A stretch of 28,600 nucleotides of DNA, taken from JAWKTM01 sp041399085. GTDB taxonomy: Bacteria; Planctomycetota; Planctomycetia; Pirellulales; Pirellulaceae. The notes under the pieces are model-generated. The model was not told where the DNA came from. It did not search any database and saw only the letters and a list, made by a program, of their open reading frames with translations. Of this stretch, positions 9,258 through 16,862 are shown one piece after another. Every line of letters begins with the position of its first letter. Position 1 is the stretch's first letter. The DNA lies in the NCBI GenBank assembly GCA_041399085.1, contig JAWKTM010000084.1:1-28600 (forward strand). Direction: 5' to 3'. Made by a program: the position numbers and the translations under genes.

Positions 9258-10077
9258 TCAACCACCTGCCGTTCGGTGCGATTGCCAATTGCGATATCGC
9301 CACAACACTCGCAGCGCTTCGATTCCGTCGCGCCACCGCAGCTTTTTTCCGGCGGCATGGCCGCGTGGACGGTAGGAGATGGGGACTTCGTGGATCTTGA
9401 TTCCCAAGCGGCAGAGTTTGGCGGTGACCTCCGGACAAAACTCGAATCGCTCACACTGCAAATCGAGACTGCGCAACAAGTCCGTCGGCATGGCTTTGTA
9501 GCAGGTTGCCTCGTCGGTCAGGCGTTGGCCGTATAGGATCCTCACGGCCAAGTTCAACAGCGACACGCCGTGGCGAAACAGCCGCAGGTTCTGCCGGCAG
9601 TTCCAGCGCTGGCCCATATACCGCGAGCCGTACACAACCTGTGCGTCGCCGCGCAGCAACGGTTCCAAGACCACTGTATAATCCGCAGGATTATATTCTA
9701 AATCCGCGTCTTGAATCATCACAAACCGGCCCGTCGCCCGCGTCAGCCCCGTTCTGAATTGCCGCTCCCTTGCCTCGATTTCGCTCGTGCCTGACGACTT
9801 CCACGTCAGATTGATCCTGCCATTGTTCAAGCACTTGGGCCGTCCCGTCGTTCGAGCCATCGTCCACGATCACGATTTGCTTGTCGATTTCGATACCCGA
9901 AACGCGGCCTAATAATTGGTCCACTGTTCGCGATTCGTTATACACGGGAATTATCACCGTTAACGCTGCCAAACGCGCCCGGGCCGGTGCGTTTGGGTAC
10001 ACGACGGCAGTTACGAGGGCATTCGCTTGCCGCGCCGGTCCTTGATGCTCCGACGCATCCATCATTATCCCTCGCAT
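9258..10077 (-). pseudogene. family-2 glycosyltransferase broken by a single-base frameshift
   Basis: The two halves overlap in different frames. The 5' half has the GT2 start 'LTVIIPVYNESRTVDQLLGR' and 'QIVIVDDGSNDGTAQVL'. It loses frame after 'HERNRGKGAAIQ'. The 3' half carries on without loss as 'TGLTRATGRFVMIQDADLEY', then 'VVYGSRYMG', 'TDEATCYKAM' and 'CPEVTAKLCRLG'. Removing one base near 9753-9757 restores a continuous protein of about 265 residues. The conserved Asp residues and the DADLEY metal/sugar-nucleotide motif are present, and the layout is that of dolichyl- or polyprenyl-phosphate sugar transferases. Such an enzyme would charge the lipid carrier used by GT39 proteins, and a decayed GT39 gene lies 2 kb away. 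Start choice is open among ATG codons at 10077, 10065 and 10062. The lesion may be a recent mutation or an assembly error. Confidence 0.8.
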
Positions 10078-10111
10078 TTGACGACTTGGCGCGATTGGAA
10101 CTGCCACGCGG

Positions 10112-11176
10112 CTACACCTGATGGGCTTTGGAATTCCGTAACAGCCACACTCCGGCAATGACGGCGAGAACGCCAAATATCGCAAATACCCACGGGACCA
10201 TTGAGCGGTTGGAGCCAAAGTCCGTCGGTTCGGGCAATCCGAATGCCGTGAGTGTGAACGCGGAATCTGGGATTACACAATCATATTGCACGTTGGAGAA
10301 ATCGAGACGAATCTGGCCCGCAGGATCAGGTTGGTAATACTCCAAGGTCCTGGATCGAATGCCCGTTTTCGAGTCAGCGTTGTCCTCGAACATGACCGCT
10401 ATGCGAGTCGCATCTTTAAGCGTGACTTCACCCTTTAGCATTTTCCAATTTTGGTCGGGACTTAGGAAAATGATGCCGGATTTGACATTTCCAAACGAAC
10501 CAACGCCGAGTGCCTTTGTGCGGAAGTTCGACGGGGCGTCGAATAGAAAGTGTACTTCGGCGACGCGACTCTCGTGCAGGTTGGCATAGGCCGCCGATTC
10601 AATCGTCATGTGCGGACTGTTGAAAAGTTCCGGGAGGGACTCGTCGAGCAAAAGAACGGAATGCAAGTCGATAGTTGCCGCGTAAATGTGGAGGTAACGA
10701 TCAATCTCCTCGGAGGCTGGCGTGTCCAGATTTCTCGCGGCGATATTCCGAGTAACCCACGGGGAGCTACTCGAATCGCGCGATAGATCAAACACATAGC
10801 TCGCATTTCGTCCCCATGCGTCATGAAAGGATCGCCGCTCACGTTCCCTGTTTTCTTCACGGTTCTCTACGTACACAATCGATTCGCCGTTCCGCTCAAG
10901 GTGAAATCGATATTCTTCGACCGGAAGCACTTCATCCGGCAGGGTCGTAACCGAGTATCCGTCGCAACGGCACACGGGTGGCGATGCCATTTCGCGCGAC
11001 CATGCTGCCTTTGCATCCTGAAGCCAACCGTCTGGCAAAGCTTCTCCGGCACGCACTTCAAGACCGAGTAGCGACACGAGCAATCCAAGCCAAATACCAA
11101 CGCGCCCCCTTGCGCACGTGCCGCAATTGAACGCAACCCGCACCCAACGATCCTTGAAATTAGATGCGTTCGCCAT
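10112..11176 (-). CDS. exported, C-terminally membrane-anchored protein of the MauE locus
   Basis: I chose the ATG at 11174-11176 (354 residues); the frame is open further upstream but without a convincing start. Residues about 26-42 are a signal or anchor helix ('GIWLGLLVSLLGLEVRAG'). A large exported domain of about 260 residues follows, with 'PPVCRCDGY' near the beginning and a C-terminal half rich in beta-strand-like patterns ('GIIFLSPDQNWKMLKGEVTL', 'TRTLEYYQPD'-like segment, 'IRLDFSNVQYDCVIPDSAFTL'). The last 27 residues form a membrane helix followed by a basic tail ('LLRNSKAHQV'). The 'P-D-G---LDFSNV-Y---IPDSAF' pattern recalls LolA-like lipoprotein-sorting domains; I regard that as a hint only. 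It follows the Cys-rich and MauE-like genes on the same strand and may share their transcript. Confidence 0.65.
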   Translation of the reverse strand: MANASNFKDRWVRVAFNCGTCARGRVGIWLGLLVSLLGLEVRAGEALPDGWLQDAKAAWSREMASPPVCRCDGYSVTTLPDEVLPVEEYRFHLERNGESIVYVENREENRERERRSFHDAWGRNASYVFDLSRDSSSSPWVTRNIAARNLDTPASEEIDRYLHIYAATIDLHSVLLLDESLPELFNSPHMTIESAAYANLHESRVAEVHFLFDAPSNFRTKALGVGSFGNVKSGIIFLSPDQNWKMLKGEVTLKDATRIAVMFEDNADSKTGIRSRTLEYYQPDPAGQIRLDFSNVQYDCVIPDSAFTLTAFGLPEPTDFGSNRSMVPWVFAIFGVLAVIAGVWLLRNSKAHQV

Positions 11177-11317
11177 TAATCGTTTCCGTGGTAGTGGAAG
11201 AATGCCAGAACATCGAGTTTTCAAGCGCCCCCAGCATTCTGCAACTGGCCGCTTGACATTGATCGCGAGTTTGAAACACCACCGTAGAGACACGGTGCCG
11301 CTGACAGACAATTGCCC

Positions 11318-11611
11318 TTAGTAGGTTCTACATTCACAAGTCGTCGATGAGCCAACTCGCTCACACGTGCATGCCGTGCCGCATGTGGTATTTTTCTTGC
11401 AGTTGACATTGGCTCGATTACATTGCGTTGCTGGCGCGTAAACAGTTGTAGCGCAAGCGCCGGCGTCGCAGTTTCCGGGCGTGCAATTCGCAAAATACAC
11501 ATCCCCTCCATCGCCCAAAGCAACGTTATCACTCGTAAATGCTCCGACCCAAATAGCTAACGCGCCTACAAGAATCAAACTCCATCCGGAAAACCGCCGA
11601 AATCGCAGCAT
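11318..11611 (-). CDS. small secreted protein with ten cysteines
   Basis: The ATG at 11609-11611 has an AGGAG ribosome site about eight bases upstream, which favours it over an upstream start in the same frame; the product is 97 residues. Residues 1-34 form a signal peptide with a long hydrophobic core ('WSLILVGALAIWVGAF'). The mature part of about 60 residues has ten Cys, including 'NCTPGNCDAGAC', 'NCKKNTTCGTACTC' and 'TTCECRTY' at the very end. That spacing suggests several disulfides or metal ligands. No named family is recognised. It lies directly downstream of the MauE/DoxX-like redox membrane protein, whose relatives supply or exchange disulfides in the envelope, so the small protein is a plausible client. 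That link is inference from position and Cys content. Confidence 0.7.
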   Translation of the reverse strand: MLRFRRFSGWSLILVGALAIWVGAFTSDNVALGDGGDVYFANCTPGNCDAGACATTVYAPATQCNRANVNCKKNTTCGTACTCERVGSSTTCECRTY

Positions 11612-11639
11612 GTCAATATCTCCTATTTGCGGAAAGGAA

Positions 11640-12559
11640 TTACAACTCAACATTTGGGTTCTGTTTCAAGTGCAGTGAGACCCGGCCACGCACACTTGGT
11701 TGCTCCGTCGAATCAGTTAAGAATTGAAATGGCAAAACCATGTTGCCCGAACCACCACCGACGATTTCGAATGTGCCGTTGATTGTCACGGTTTCACCGG
11801 GGGCAATGACAACGGGAAGTGCCCGCCACAGCGTCAAGAATCCCAATGTTTCAACCCCGATGATCGCTACGGAACCATGACCGTTATTGCGTATGCGAAC
11901 GGAAAACAGGCGCGACTCACCCGAGTTGACAACGCCGATCCAGATTGACTCCGAAAGAAGAGTCAATGGGCGTTGGGTGCCGCGATAAGCTACTGGATTC
12001 CAGCCAGAATACATGCGGAGCGACATCGTACCGGCGGCCGCAAGTGCAAGGACGACGAGGATCACGGCAAGAGCCTTGCTTGGTGTTTTTGCCCGCTCGA
12101 TTGCCGTGAATGTCGGCTTCCACCAAACTGGCGTCATCGCCGACATCGCGATCATGGCCAGCCCGTCGAACAACGCAATCCAGGCAGGTTCAATCGGAAT
12201 TCGCCCCATGCAATCGCAGGATGCCTGGCCGGTGAATGCCAACGTCGTGGCGATTACGCAAAGCGACGCGAAAAAAAGAATTGCAATCGGCCAAGCCCAG
12301 CGCGCGGCCAAGTTCAGAATTAGCAAGCAACCAAGGAGCAATTCGAAGCTGACGGCCAATGTCCAGAACCCGCTTGGCCAAGGATTCCAAAACGAAAACC
12401 ACGCCGTGGGGGGGGGGTGTCTGTTTTGAGCAGCGCGGCAACGACCAGCACGCCACCGATCACCAGACGCAATGCGAGCACCGCGACCTGTCCTCGGTTG
12501 GACAAGCCTCCGAACCATTCCGTATTGTGCGAATACGCTTTCACCGAAGAATTCCACAA
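11640..12559 (-). pseudogene. MauE/DoxX-like redox membrane protein with DUF1573-like tail, frame broken at a C10 tract
   Basis: The N-terminal part is read in one frame (from a TTG near 12559): 'RGQVAVLALRLVIGGVLVV' then 'ALLKTDTPP'. The rest, 'TAWFSFWNPW' onward, is in another frame. They meet in a run of ten C (minus strand, 12408-12417). A run of eight or eleven would restore one protein of about 305 residues. After the join come three more helices; 'TGQASCDCMG' supplies the CxC pair expected of MauE/DoxX redox proteins. A short helix follows near 'ALAVILVVLALAAAGT'. The last 110 residues form an exported beta-rich domain ('SVRIRNNGHGSVAIIGVETL', 'VIAPGETVTINGTFEI') resembling DUF1573, but without its usual Cys pair. 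The gene heads the Cys-rich and anchored-protein genes. It may be phase variable, recently lost, or an assembly error. Confidence 0.75.
12408..12417. repeat. ten-base G/C homopolymer inside the MauE-like gene
   Basis: Ten consecutive G on the plus strand (C on the coding strand) lie exactly where the reading frame of the MauE-like gene changes. Such tracts are prone to slipped-strand length change in cells and to miscounting in sequencing. Changing the tract by minus two or plus one base would join the two halves. Confidence 0.9.
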
Positions 12560-12605
12560 CCGGACTGTCCGCCTTGGCCTTCGCCGGGTGGACGAGAATA
12601 ATCAA

Positions 12606-13014
12606 GTTAATCTAATCAAGATATTACAACGAGGTGACGCCCCTGTCAACGGGGCCGACGCCTGATGGCGTGATGAATCCTTGACGTGCGAATGTTGTTT
12701 GGTAAAAAGTGAGATTGTCATAACAGTCAACGTTTGTTCGAACTGGCATGGACGCTATAGCATGAAAGAACGTTGGCCTCGTGGTGTGAGTTCGGCGAGT
12801 CCGTGGCTGTGACAACCTGGGGTTCGAGCGAGCTTTATAGGGACGACGGTTTGGGGAGTTGTTGTACACCGGCGGTCCAACGCCTGTGCGGCTCGAACCT
12901 CTTCGGCGGTGAACGACAGTACGCTGAGGCCATTGACTAAGGTGGGTCGTAAGCTGACTAGTTCCGTTCCCGAGCCGACCGCTCTCAGAACGATAAACGG
13001 CCGCTCACGAGTCC
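12606..13014. other. divergent intergenic region, no gene seen
   Basis: About 410 bases separate the minus-strand MauE-like gene from the plus-strand fliN-like gene. Short open frames on both strands show no recognisable protein pattern. A small palindrome (ccctgtcaacgggg, near 12638) lies at the left edge. The region should hold promoters for both directions, but I cannot point to a clear -35/-10 or sigma-28 type site. No remnant of fliM, which often precedes fliN, was recognised. Confidence 0.5.
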
Positions 13015-13590
13015 TTGAGAAGAAATGATGGCACTCATGATGTCACCCGGCCAGCCCCGATTCTGTCCACAGAAACGCTGGAAGCATGGCCAGTAACGGG
13101 AGCGAGTTTTCGCGAGGTTGGGCTTGATCCTTGGGGCGATTTCGGGGACAAGTACCGCTCGTGGTATGGTGGTCCGCTCAACGCGCCGATGGTTCGAGTC
13201 GAACGTTTCATGCACACTTCGTCAGACGGTTCGGATCGGGAATCCGCAGGCCGTGAACCGACGGCGGCGGGTGCTCGGGTGTTCGCGTTTCCCAATTGGG
13301 AAGACCCGGCCGCGGAGGTTGGCCAACGATCGCGTTCATTACGCATCGTGATCGGGACGGCCAGCGGCGACGAGCTGCGCGCAAACTCCGGGCTTGCAAA
13401 CTCGCTGCTCGCAAACGACGTGATCGAACTGAATGAACCGGTCGCCGCACCGGTCGAAGTGTTCGACGGCGAGCGATTGTTGGCACGCGGTGAACTCGTA
13501 ATGCTCGACGGCACGTTCGGCGTGCGAGTGACCGAGCTCAACCCGAATCGCCAGCCTCGCATGGACCGAAGCTTGCGGCGGGCTTCGTGA
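13015..13590 (+). CDS. fliN: FliN/FliM C-terminal (SpoA) domain flagellar switch protein
   Basis: The protein has 191 residues from a TTG at 13015; no in-frame ATG occurs before 13189, so the start is uncertain. The last 80 residues form a SpoA domain: 'LRIVIGTASGDELRANSGL', 'DVIELNEPVAAPVEVFDGER' and 'LLARGELVMLDGTFGVRVTEL'. This is the fold shared by FliN and the C-terminus of FliM, which forms the rotor C-ring and docks export substrates and CheY-phosphate. Residues 1-105 are a variable region with 'GLDPWGDFGDKYRSWYGGPL', longer than in E. coli FliN (137 residues). It leads the fliO-P-Q-R-flhB run on the same strand, which supports fliN over other SpoA proteins. An ATG-ATG pair at 13025 in another frame, with AGAAG just upstream, hints that the original start may have been frameshifted. 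Confidence 0.75.
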   Translation: MRRNDGTHDVTRPAPILSTETLEAWPVTGASFREVGLDPWGDFGDKYRSWYGGPLNAPMVRVERFMHTSSDGSDRESAGREPTAAGARVFAFPNWEDPAAEVGQRSRSLRIVIGTASGDELRANSGLANSLLANDVIELNEPVAAPVEVFDGERLLARGELVMLDGTFGVRVTELNPNRQPRMDRSLRRAS

Positions 13591-13628
13591 AAACTCAATA
13601 AAACAACGCGTAACGGAAGACGCTCGGA

Positions 13629-14348
13629 ATGCGACGGATCATCGGATGTCTCGCTTGCTTGGCAGCTTGGATTTCCGCGGCTTCGGGACAAGAGATCGAG
13701 CCGGCGATGTCGGTCGTGCCGTTCCGTTTAGCTCGGGCCGAGTTGGCGGCGAGTGCGTTGGATCATCCGACGCGCGAGGCGTATTGGCGAGGCGAACGGA
13801 CCGTCGCTTCGCTCGCGACAGCCGCGGAAGTCGGAGCCGTTGAACCGCTGCCGTTACCTGACGCCGTGGCGGCCGCCTCGCTCGTCCCAGCTTCGGAAGC
13901 GTTCGCGATTCCAATTGCCGTTCAATCTTCAGACGAATCGCATGCTCCACGCTCGACGACCACGGGCACGCTAATCACCGTTTCCAGCAGCCTCGCGATC
14001 GTGTTGGGTTGCTTTCTGCTGTTCGTCTGGTTGATGCGACGCATCGGACCGCGTGGCAGCACGACGTTGCCGCGAGCCGCCGTCGAGGTGCTCGGCCGCG
14101 CCGCGTTGGACGCTCGTCAGCAACTGCAATTGGTTCGCGTCGGAAGCAAGCTGCTGTTGTTAGCCGTTTCGCCGGGACAAGCGACGGCGCTGTGCGAGAT
14201 CAACGAAACAGATGAGGTCGACTACTTGCTGCATTTATGCGATCAGCCCGGTTTGGACGCCAAGAGCGACCCGCTGCGCGAAGTGCTGCGCGATCTGCAT
14301 CGCCAACAAACCCGCACGACGCGGCGACCTCAAGCGGCCGGTCGATAA
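13629..14348 (+). CDS. fliO: flagellar biosynthetic protein FliO
   Basis: The protein has 239 residues. A signal peptide covers residues 1-20 ('CLAAWISAASGQ'). A periplasmic stretch of about 90 Ala-rich residues follows, then one membrane helix at about 114-136 ('TVSSSLAIVLGCFLLFVWLM') and a cytoplasmic domain with 'AVEVLGRAALDARQQLQLVR' and 'VGSKLLLLAVSPGQ'. That last block is the FliO signature. FliO helps assemble the FliP ring of the flagellar type III export gate and is not always kept in the finished gate. The ATG at 13629 has a GGAAGA about ten bases upstream. Its place between fliN and fliP is the usual order in many bacteria. Confidence 0.85.
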   Translation: MRRIIGCLACLAAWISAASGQEIEPAMSVVPFRLARAELAASALDHPTREAYWRGERTVASLATAAEVGAVEPLPLPDAVAAASLVPASEAFAIPIAVQSSDESHAPRSTTTGTLITVSSSLAIVLGCFLLFVWLMRRIGPRGSTTLPRAAVEVLGRAALDARQQLQLVRVGSKLLLLAVSPGQATALCEINETDEVDYLLHLCDQPGLDAKSDPLREVLRDLHRQQTRTTRRPQAAGR

Positions 14349-14427
14349 CCGTCGCACGATTCACGACGCGTTACCGCGGCGGCATTTAGACAAACCGCCT
14401 CAATGCATTGGGCGATTGAGAAACAAA

Positions 14428-15474
14428 ATGAAACCGCTGCCGCCAATTGCCGCCACTTGCACTCGACGTATCGGCCGGCATTGTGCGCTTTGGAAGCGAG
14501 CTGCCGCAATCGCGTTCCTTATCGTCGCTTTCGGGTATTCCGCCACGTCGCTCGCCGCGGAACCACAATCACTCGGCAATCTGCCGGTCAGCCTGAACGA
14601 ATCGGCCGGGCAACCTTCATACATTGAAACTGCCGAGTCGCCGCCAGCGAACGCGGACTCGGCAACTTCGCCGGCCGAACCGCGGTTGGAATCCACGAAG
14701 CCGTTGGGAGATGAAGAAACGGCCTTCGCACTGAAATCGTTCGAGCAACTGGCGAGCGCCGGAGCGGCCAAGTCGTCGCTGCAGACGATGCTGATGCTGG
14801 CCGCCTTCAGCTTGATTCCGGCCGCCTTGTTGATGACCACTTCGTTCGTTCGCATCGCCGTCGTGTTGGGAATTCTGCGACAAGCGCTCGGCACTCAGCA
14901 ATTACCATCCAACCAAGTGGTCACCGCGCTAGCGATGTTCATGACACTGCTAATCATGTCGCCCGTGTGGAAGCAGGTTTACGACGATGCGATCCAGCCG
15001 TATAACGATCCGGCCGTCGAGCTTTCGTTGGACGAAGCTTGGCATCGCGGAATTGCCCCCATTCGACGCTTCATGCTTCGTCAAATCGACTTGGCCGGTA
15101 ATCACGATGATATCGCGTTGTTCTCACAGTACGCCGCCCGAGGCGAAGCGATAAGCGTCGACACCGACGCCAAATCCCCAGGCGAATTGCCTTCGCCAGA
15201 ACCACCGGTTGGATTAGACGACGTGCCGCTGCAAGTCTTGTTGCCAGCGTTCATGTTGAGCGAGCTGAAGACGGCCTTTTTAATTGGCTTTCAAGTCTAT
15301 CTACCGTTTCTAATCCTCGACTTGGTGGTGTCCGCCGTTACCGTCTCAATGGGCATGATGATGTTGCCGCCCACCATGATTTCGCTGCCGTTCAAGCTGA
15401 TGTTGTTCGTGCTGGTCGATGGTTGGCGATTGGTGGTCGGCATGTTGTTAGAAAGTTTCGGCGCGGTGATGTAA
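14428..15474 (+). CDS. fliP: flagellar type III export gate protein FliP, N-terminally extended
   Basis: I start at the ATG at 14428 (348 residues); upstream sequence in this frame has no protein character and overlaps fliO. E. coli FliP has 245 residues. A signal peptide lies near 20-44 ('IAFLIVAFGYSATSLAAEP'), then comes a Pro/Ser/Ala-rich linker of about 55 residues. The core starts near 115 with 'MLMLAAFSLIPAALLMTTSF' followed by 'VRIAVVLGILRQALGTQQLP', a near-perfect FliP signature. The periplasmic loop (about 185-265) carries extra residues. The C-terminal pair of helices has 'PAFMLSELKTAFLIGFQVYL', 'MGMMMLPP' and 'KLMLFVLVDGW'. FliP forms the pentameric core of the export gate with FliQ and FliR. 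The gap of 79 bases after fliO is longer than other gaps in the operon. Confidence 0.93.
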   Translation: MKPLPPIAATCTRRIGRHCALWKRAAAIAFLIVAFGYSATSLAAEPQSLGNLPVSLNESAGQPSYIETAESPPANADSATSPAEPRLESTKPLGDEETAFALKSFEQLASAGAAKSSLQTMLMLAAFSLIPAALLMTTSFVRIAVVLGILRQALGTQQLPSNQVVTALAMFMTLLIMSPVWKQVYDDAIQPYNDPAVELSLDEAWHRGIAPIRRFMLRQIDLAGNHDDIALFSQYAARGEAISVDTDAKSPGELPSPEPPVGLDDVPLQVLLPAFMLSELKTAFLIGFQVYLPFLILDLVVSAVTVSMGMMMLPPTMISLPFKLMLFVLVDGWRLVVGMLLESFGAVM

Positions 15475-15510
15475 CACTCGCATTCGCAATTCAACCGGAA
15501 ATACAAACTC

Positions 15511-15786
15511 ATGCAACCGCAAGATGTGATCGACTTGATTCGCGAATCGTTGATTGTCGCGCTGTTGATCGGCGCGCCGTTGTTGGTCGTGGGACTCGTG
15601 GTGGGATTGCTCGGCGGACTGTTTCAGTCGATTACACAGATTCAGGATCAATCGGTCGTGTTTGTGCCGAAACTGATCGCGGTCGCCGCGGCATTGGCGG
15701 TAGGCTTGCCGTGGTTGCTGGATCGAATGTTGCAATTCAGCCACCAAGTGTTCTCCAACGCCCCGCGTCTACTGTCGGGCGGTTGA
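15511..15786 (+). CDS. fliQ: flagellar type III export gate protein FliQ
   Basis: The product has 91 residues, the normal FliQ length. It is two membrane helices (about 15-38 and 52-72) joined by a short polar loop. Family marks are the start 'MQPQDVIDLIRESL', then 'VGLVVGLLGGLFQSITQIQD' and 'KLIAVAAALAVGLPWLL'. FliQ packs round the FliP-FliR core of the flagellar export gate. The ATG lies 36 bases after the fliP stop; a GGAA about 12 bases upstream is a modest ribosome site. The stop codon is part of the ribosome site for fliR. Confidence 0.93.
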   Translation: MQPQDVIDLIRESLIVALLIGAPLLVVGLVVGLLGGLFQSITQIQDQSVVFVPKLIAVAAALAVGLPWLLDRMLQFSHQVFSNAPRLLSGG

Positions 15787-15794
15787 GGAAGCCG

Positions 15795-16577
15795 ATGGAG
15801 TGGATCGTTTCGTTATATCGGCATGAGCTGATCGTCTTCGCGATGGTGTTGGCGCGAGTTGGCGGGATGATTGCTGCCGCGCCGTTGGGGGCCGCTCGGT
15901 CTTGGTCCGTTCCGTTCCGATTGACCGCGGCAGTCGCTCTGGCCCTATTGCTGACGCCGATTTGCAGCCAATCTTTCGAGCCGACCGAACTGCCGTACGA
16001 TCCGCCGCAATTTTTGCTGGCGGCGGCCAGCGAACTTGCTCTAGGCGTTGTCTTTGGGCTAGCGATCGCGATGCTCATGGCCGGAGCCAAATTGGCGGGC
16101 CAAATCGTGGCCAATCTCCTCGGATTGTCGATGGGAGACGCCGAATCCCCGGCGGATTCGCCAGCCTTCGTTCGATTGTTCGATTTTACGGCAACGGCCG
16201 TGTTTCTGGCGGTGGGCGGACATCGGCAAGTGGTCGCGGCTTTGCTAGACGCTTTCCAGTGGGTCCCGCCCGGAGCGGCGAGACCGTCGATCGCTTGGCT
16301 CGACGGCCTGCTCGGAATCGCCACGCACAGCATTGGCTTAGGGCTGCGAATCAGCGCGCCGCTAGTGGTTTCGGTGCTGCTGGCCCATATCGCCCTCGGC
16401 TTTGTCGCCCGCACCATCCCACAACTCAAATCAATGGGAATGAGCTTTAACGTCAATTCATTAGTCGCCTTGGCCTCACTCTCCTTATCACTGGGAACCG
16501 TGGTTTGGCTAATGCAAGACCAACTCGAAACGGTTCTGGTAACACTGCAAACAACGTTGGTTGCCGAATTGAATTGA
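15795..16577 (+). CDS. fliR: flagellar type III export gate protein FliR
   Basis: The product has 260 residues from the ATG at 15795, preceded by TTGAGGA that overlaps the fliQ stop; upstream in-frame sequence overlaps fliQ and is not coding. It has about six hydrophobic segments. FliR marks include 'FAMVLARVGGMIAAAPL', 'PFRLTAAVALALLLTP', the cytoplasmic 'GAKLAGQIVANLLGLSMGD' block, 'AVFLAVGGHRQVVAAL' and 'GFVARTIPQLKSMGMSFNV' near the end. FliR joins FliP and FliQ to form the export gate and seeds its helical assembly. Length and motifs look intact. The 3' end runs directly into the hexamer microsatellite. Confidence 0.92.
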   Translation: MEWIVSLYRHELIVFAMVLARVGGMIAAAPLGAARSWSVPFRLTAAVALALLLTPICSQSFEPTELPYDPPQFLLAAASELALGVVFGLAIAMLMAGAKLAGQIVANLLGLSMGDAESPADSPAFVRLFDFTATAVFLAVGGHRQVVAALLDAFQWVPPGAARPSIAWLDGLLGIATHSIGLGLRISAPLVVSVLLAHIALGFVARTIPQLKSMGMSFNVNSLVALASLSLSLGTVVWLMQDQLETVLVTLQTTLVAELN

Positions 16578-16596
16578 GATGTTACTCGGAACCTCG

Positions 16597-16662
16597 TACT
16601 CCTACTCCTACTCCTACTCCTACTCGTACTCGTACTCGTACTCGTGCTCGTGCTCGTGCTCG
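16597..16662 (+). repeat. hexanucleotide microsatellite, left arm (tactcc/tactcg/tgctcg)
   Basis: Eleven hexamers stand in a row without interruption: four tactcc, four tactcg, three tgctcg. The neighbouring units differ by one base, so the tract looks like slippage growth with stepwise substitution. It lies 20 bases after fliR. Its reverse complement recurs at 16741-16815, so the pair could fold as a large hairpin. An open frame of Ser-Tyr/Ser-Cys repeats across it is a by-product. Confidence 0.95.
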
Positions 16663-16740
16663 CAACCAACCGTAGCATCATCCACAACTGGACAAGCAAC
16701 GGGTTTAGATCCATTGTCCGATCGAGAGATCCGAAAGCGA

Positions 16741-16815
16741 GTTCGAGTACGAGTACGAGTACCGCTTCACTGAGTACGAGTAGGAGTAGGAGTAGGAGTA
16801 CTAGTTCGAGTTCGA
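16741..16815 (+). repeat. hexanucleotide microsatellite, right arm, inverted relative to the left arm
   Basis: Units gttcga, gtacga, gtacga, then a break of about 15 bases, then gtacga, three gtagga, gtacta and two gttcga. The gtagga and gtacga units are reverse complements, in rotated phase, of the tactcc and tactcg units at 16597-16662. A spacer of about 78 unique bases separates the arms. The arm ends 47 bases before flhB, so a hairpin could affect fliR-flhB read-through. Confidence 0.92.
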
Positions 16816-16862
16816 ACACGGGTATGCGAGAAATCCTTCATTGTCTCATAAAGTAATTAGCC

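Noticed and set aside
12606..13014. Remnant of fliM upstream of fliN
   Set aside because: Translation of all frames gave no FliM-like pattern.
16579..16773. Open frame encoding Ser-Tyr and Ser-Cys repeats
   Set aside because: It is a translation of the hexamer microsatellite without ribosome site; all frames across the tract stay open by chance.
15737..16819. Long minus-strand open frame (360 codons)
   Set aside because: It is antisense to fliR and the hexamer arms; its sequence is low-complexity Ser/Thr/Leu and has no family pattern.
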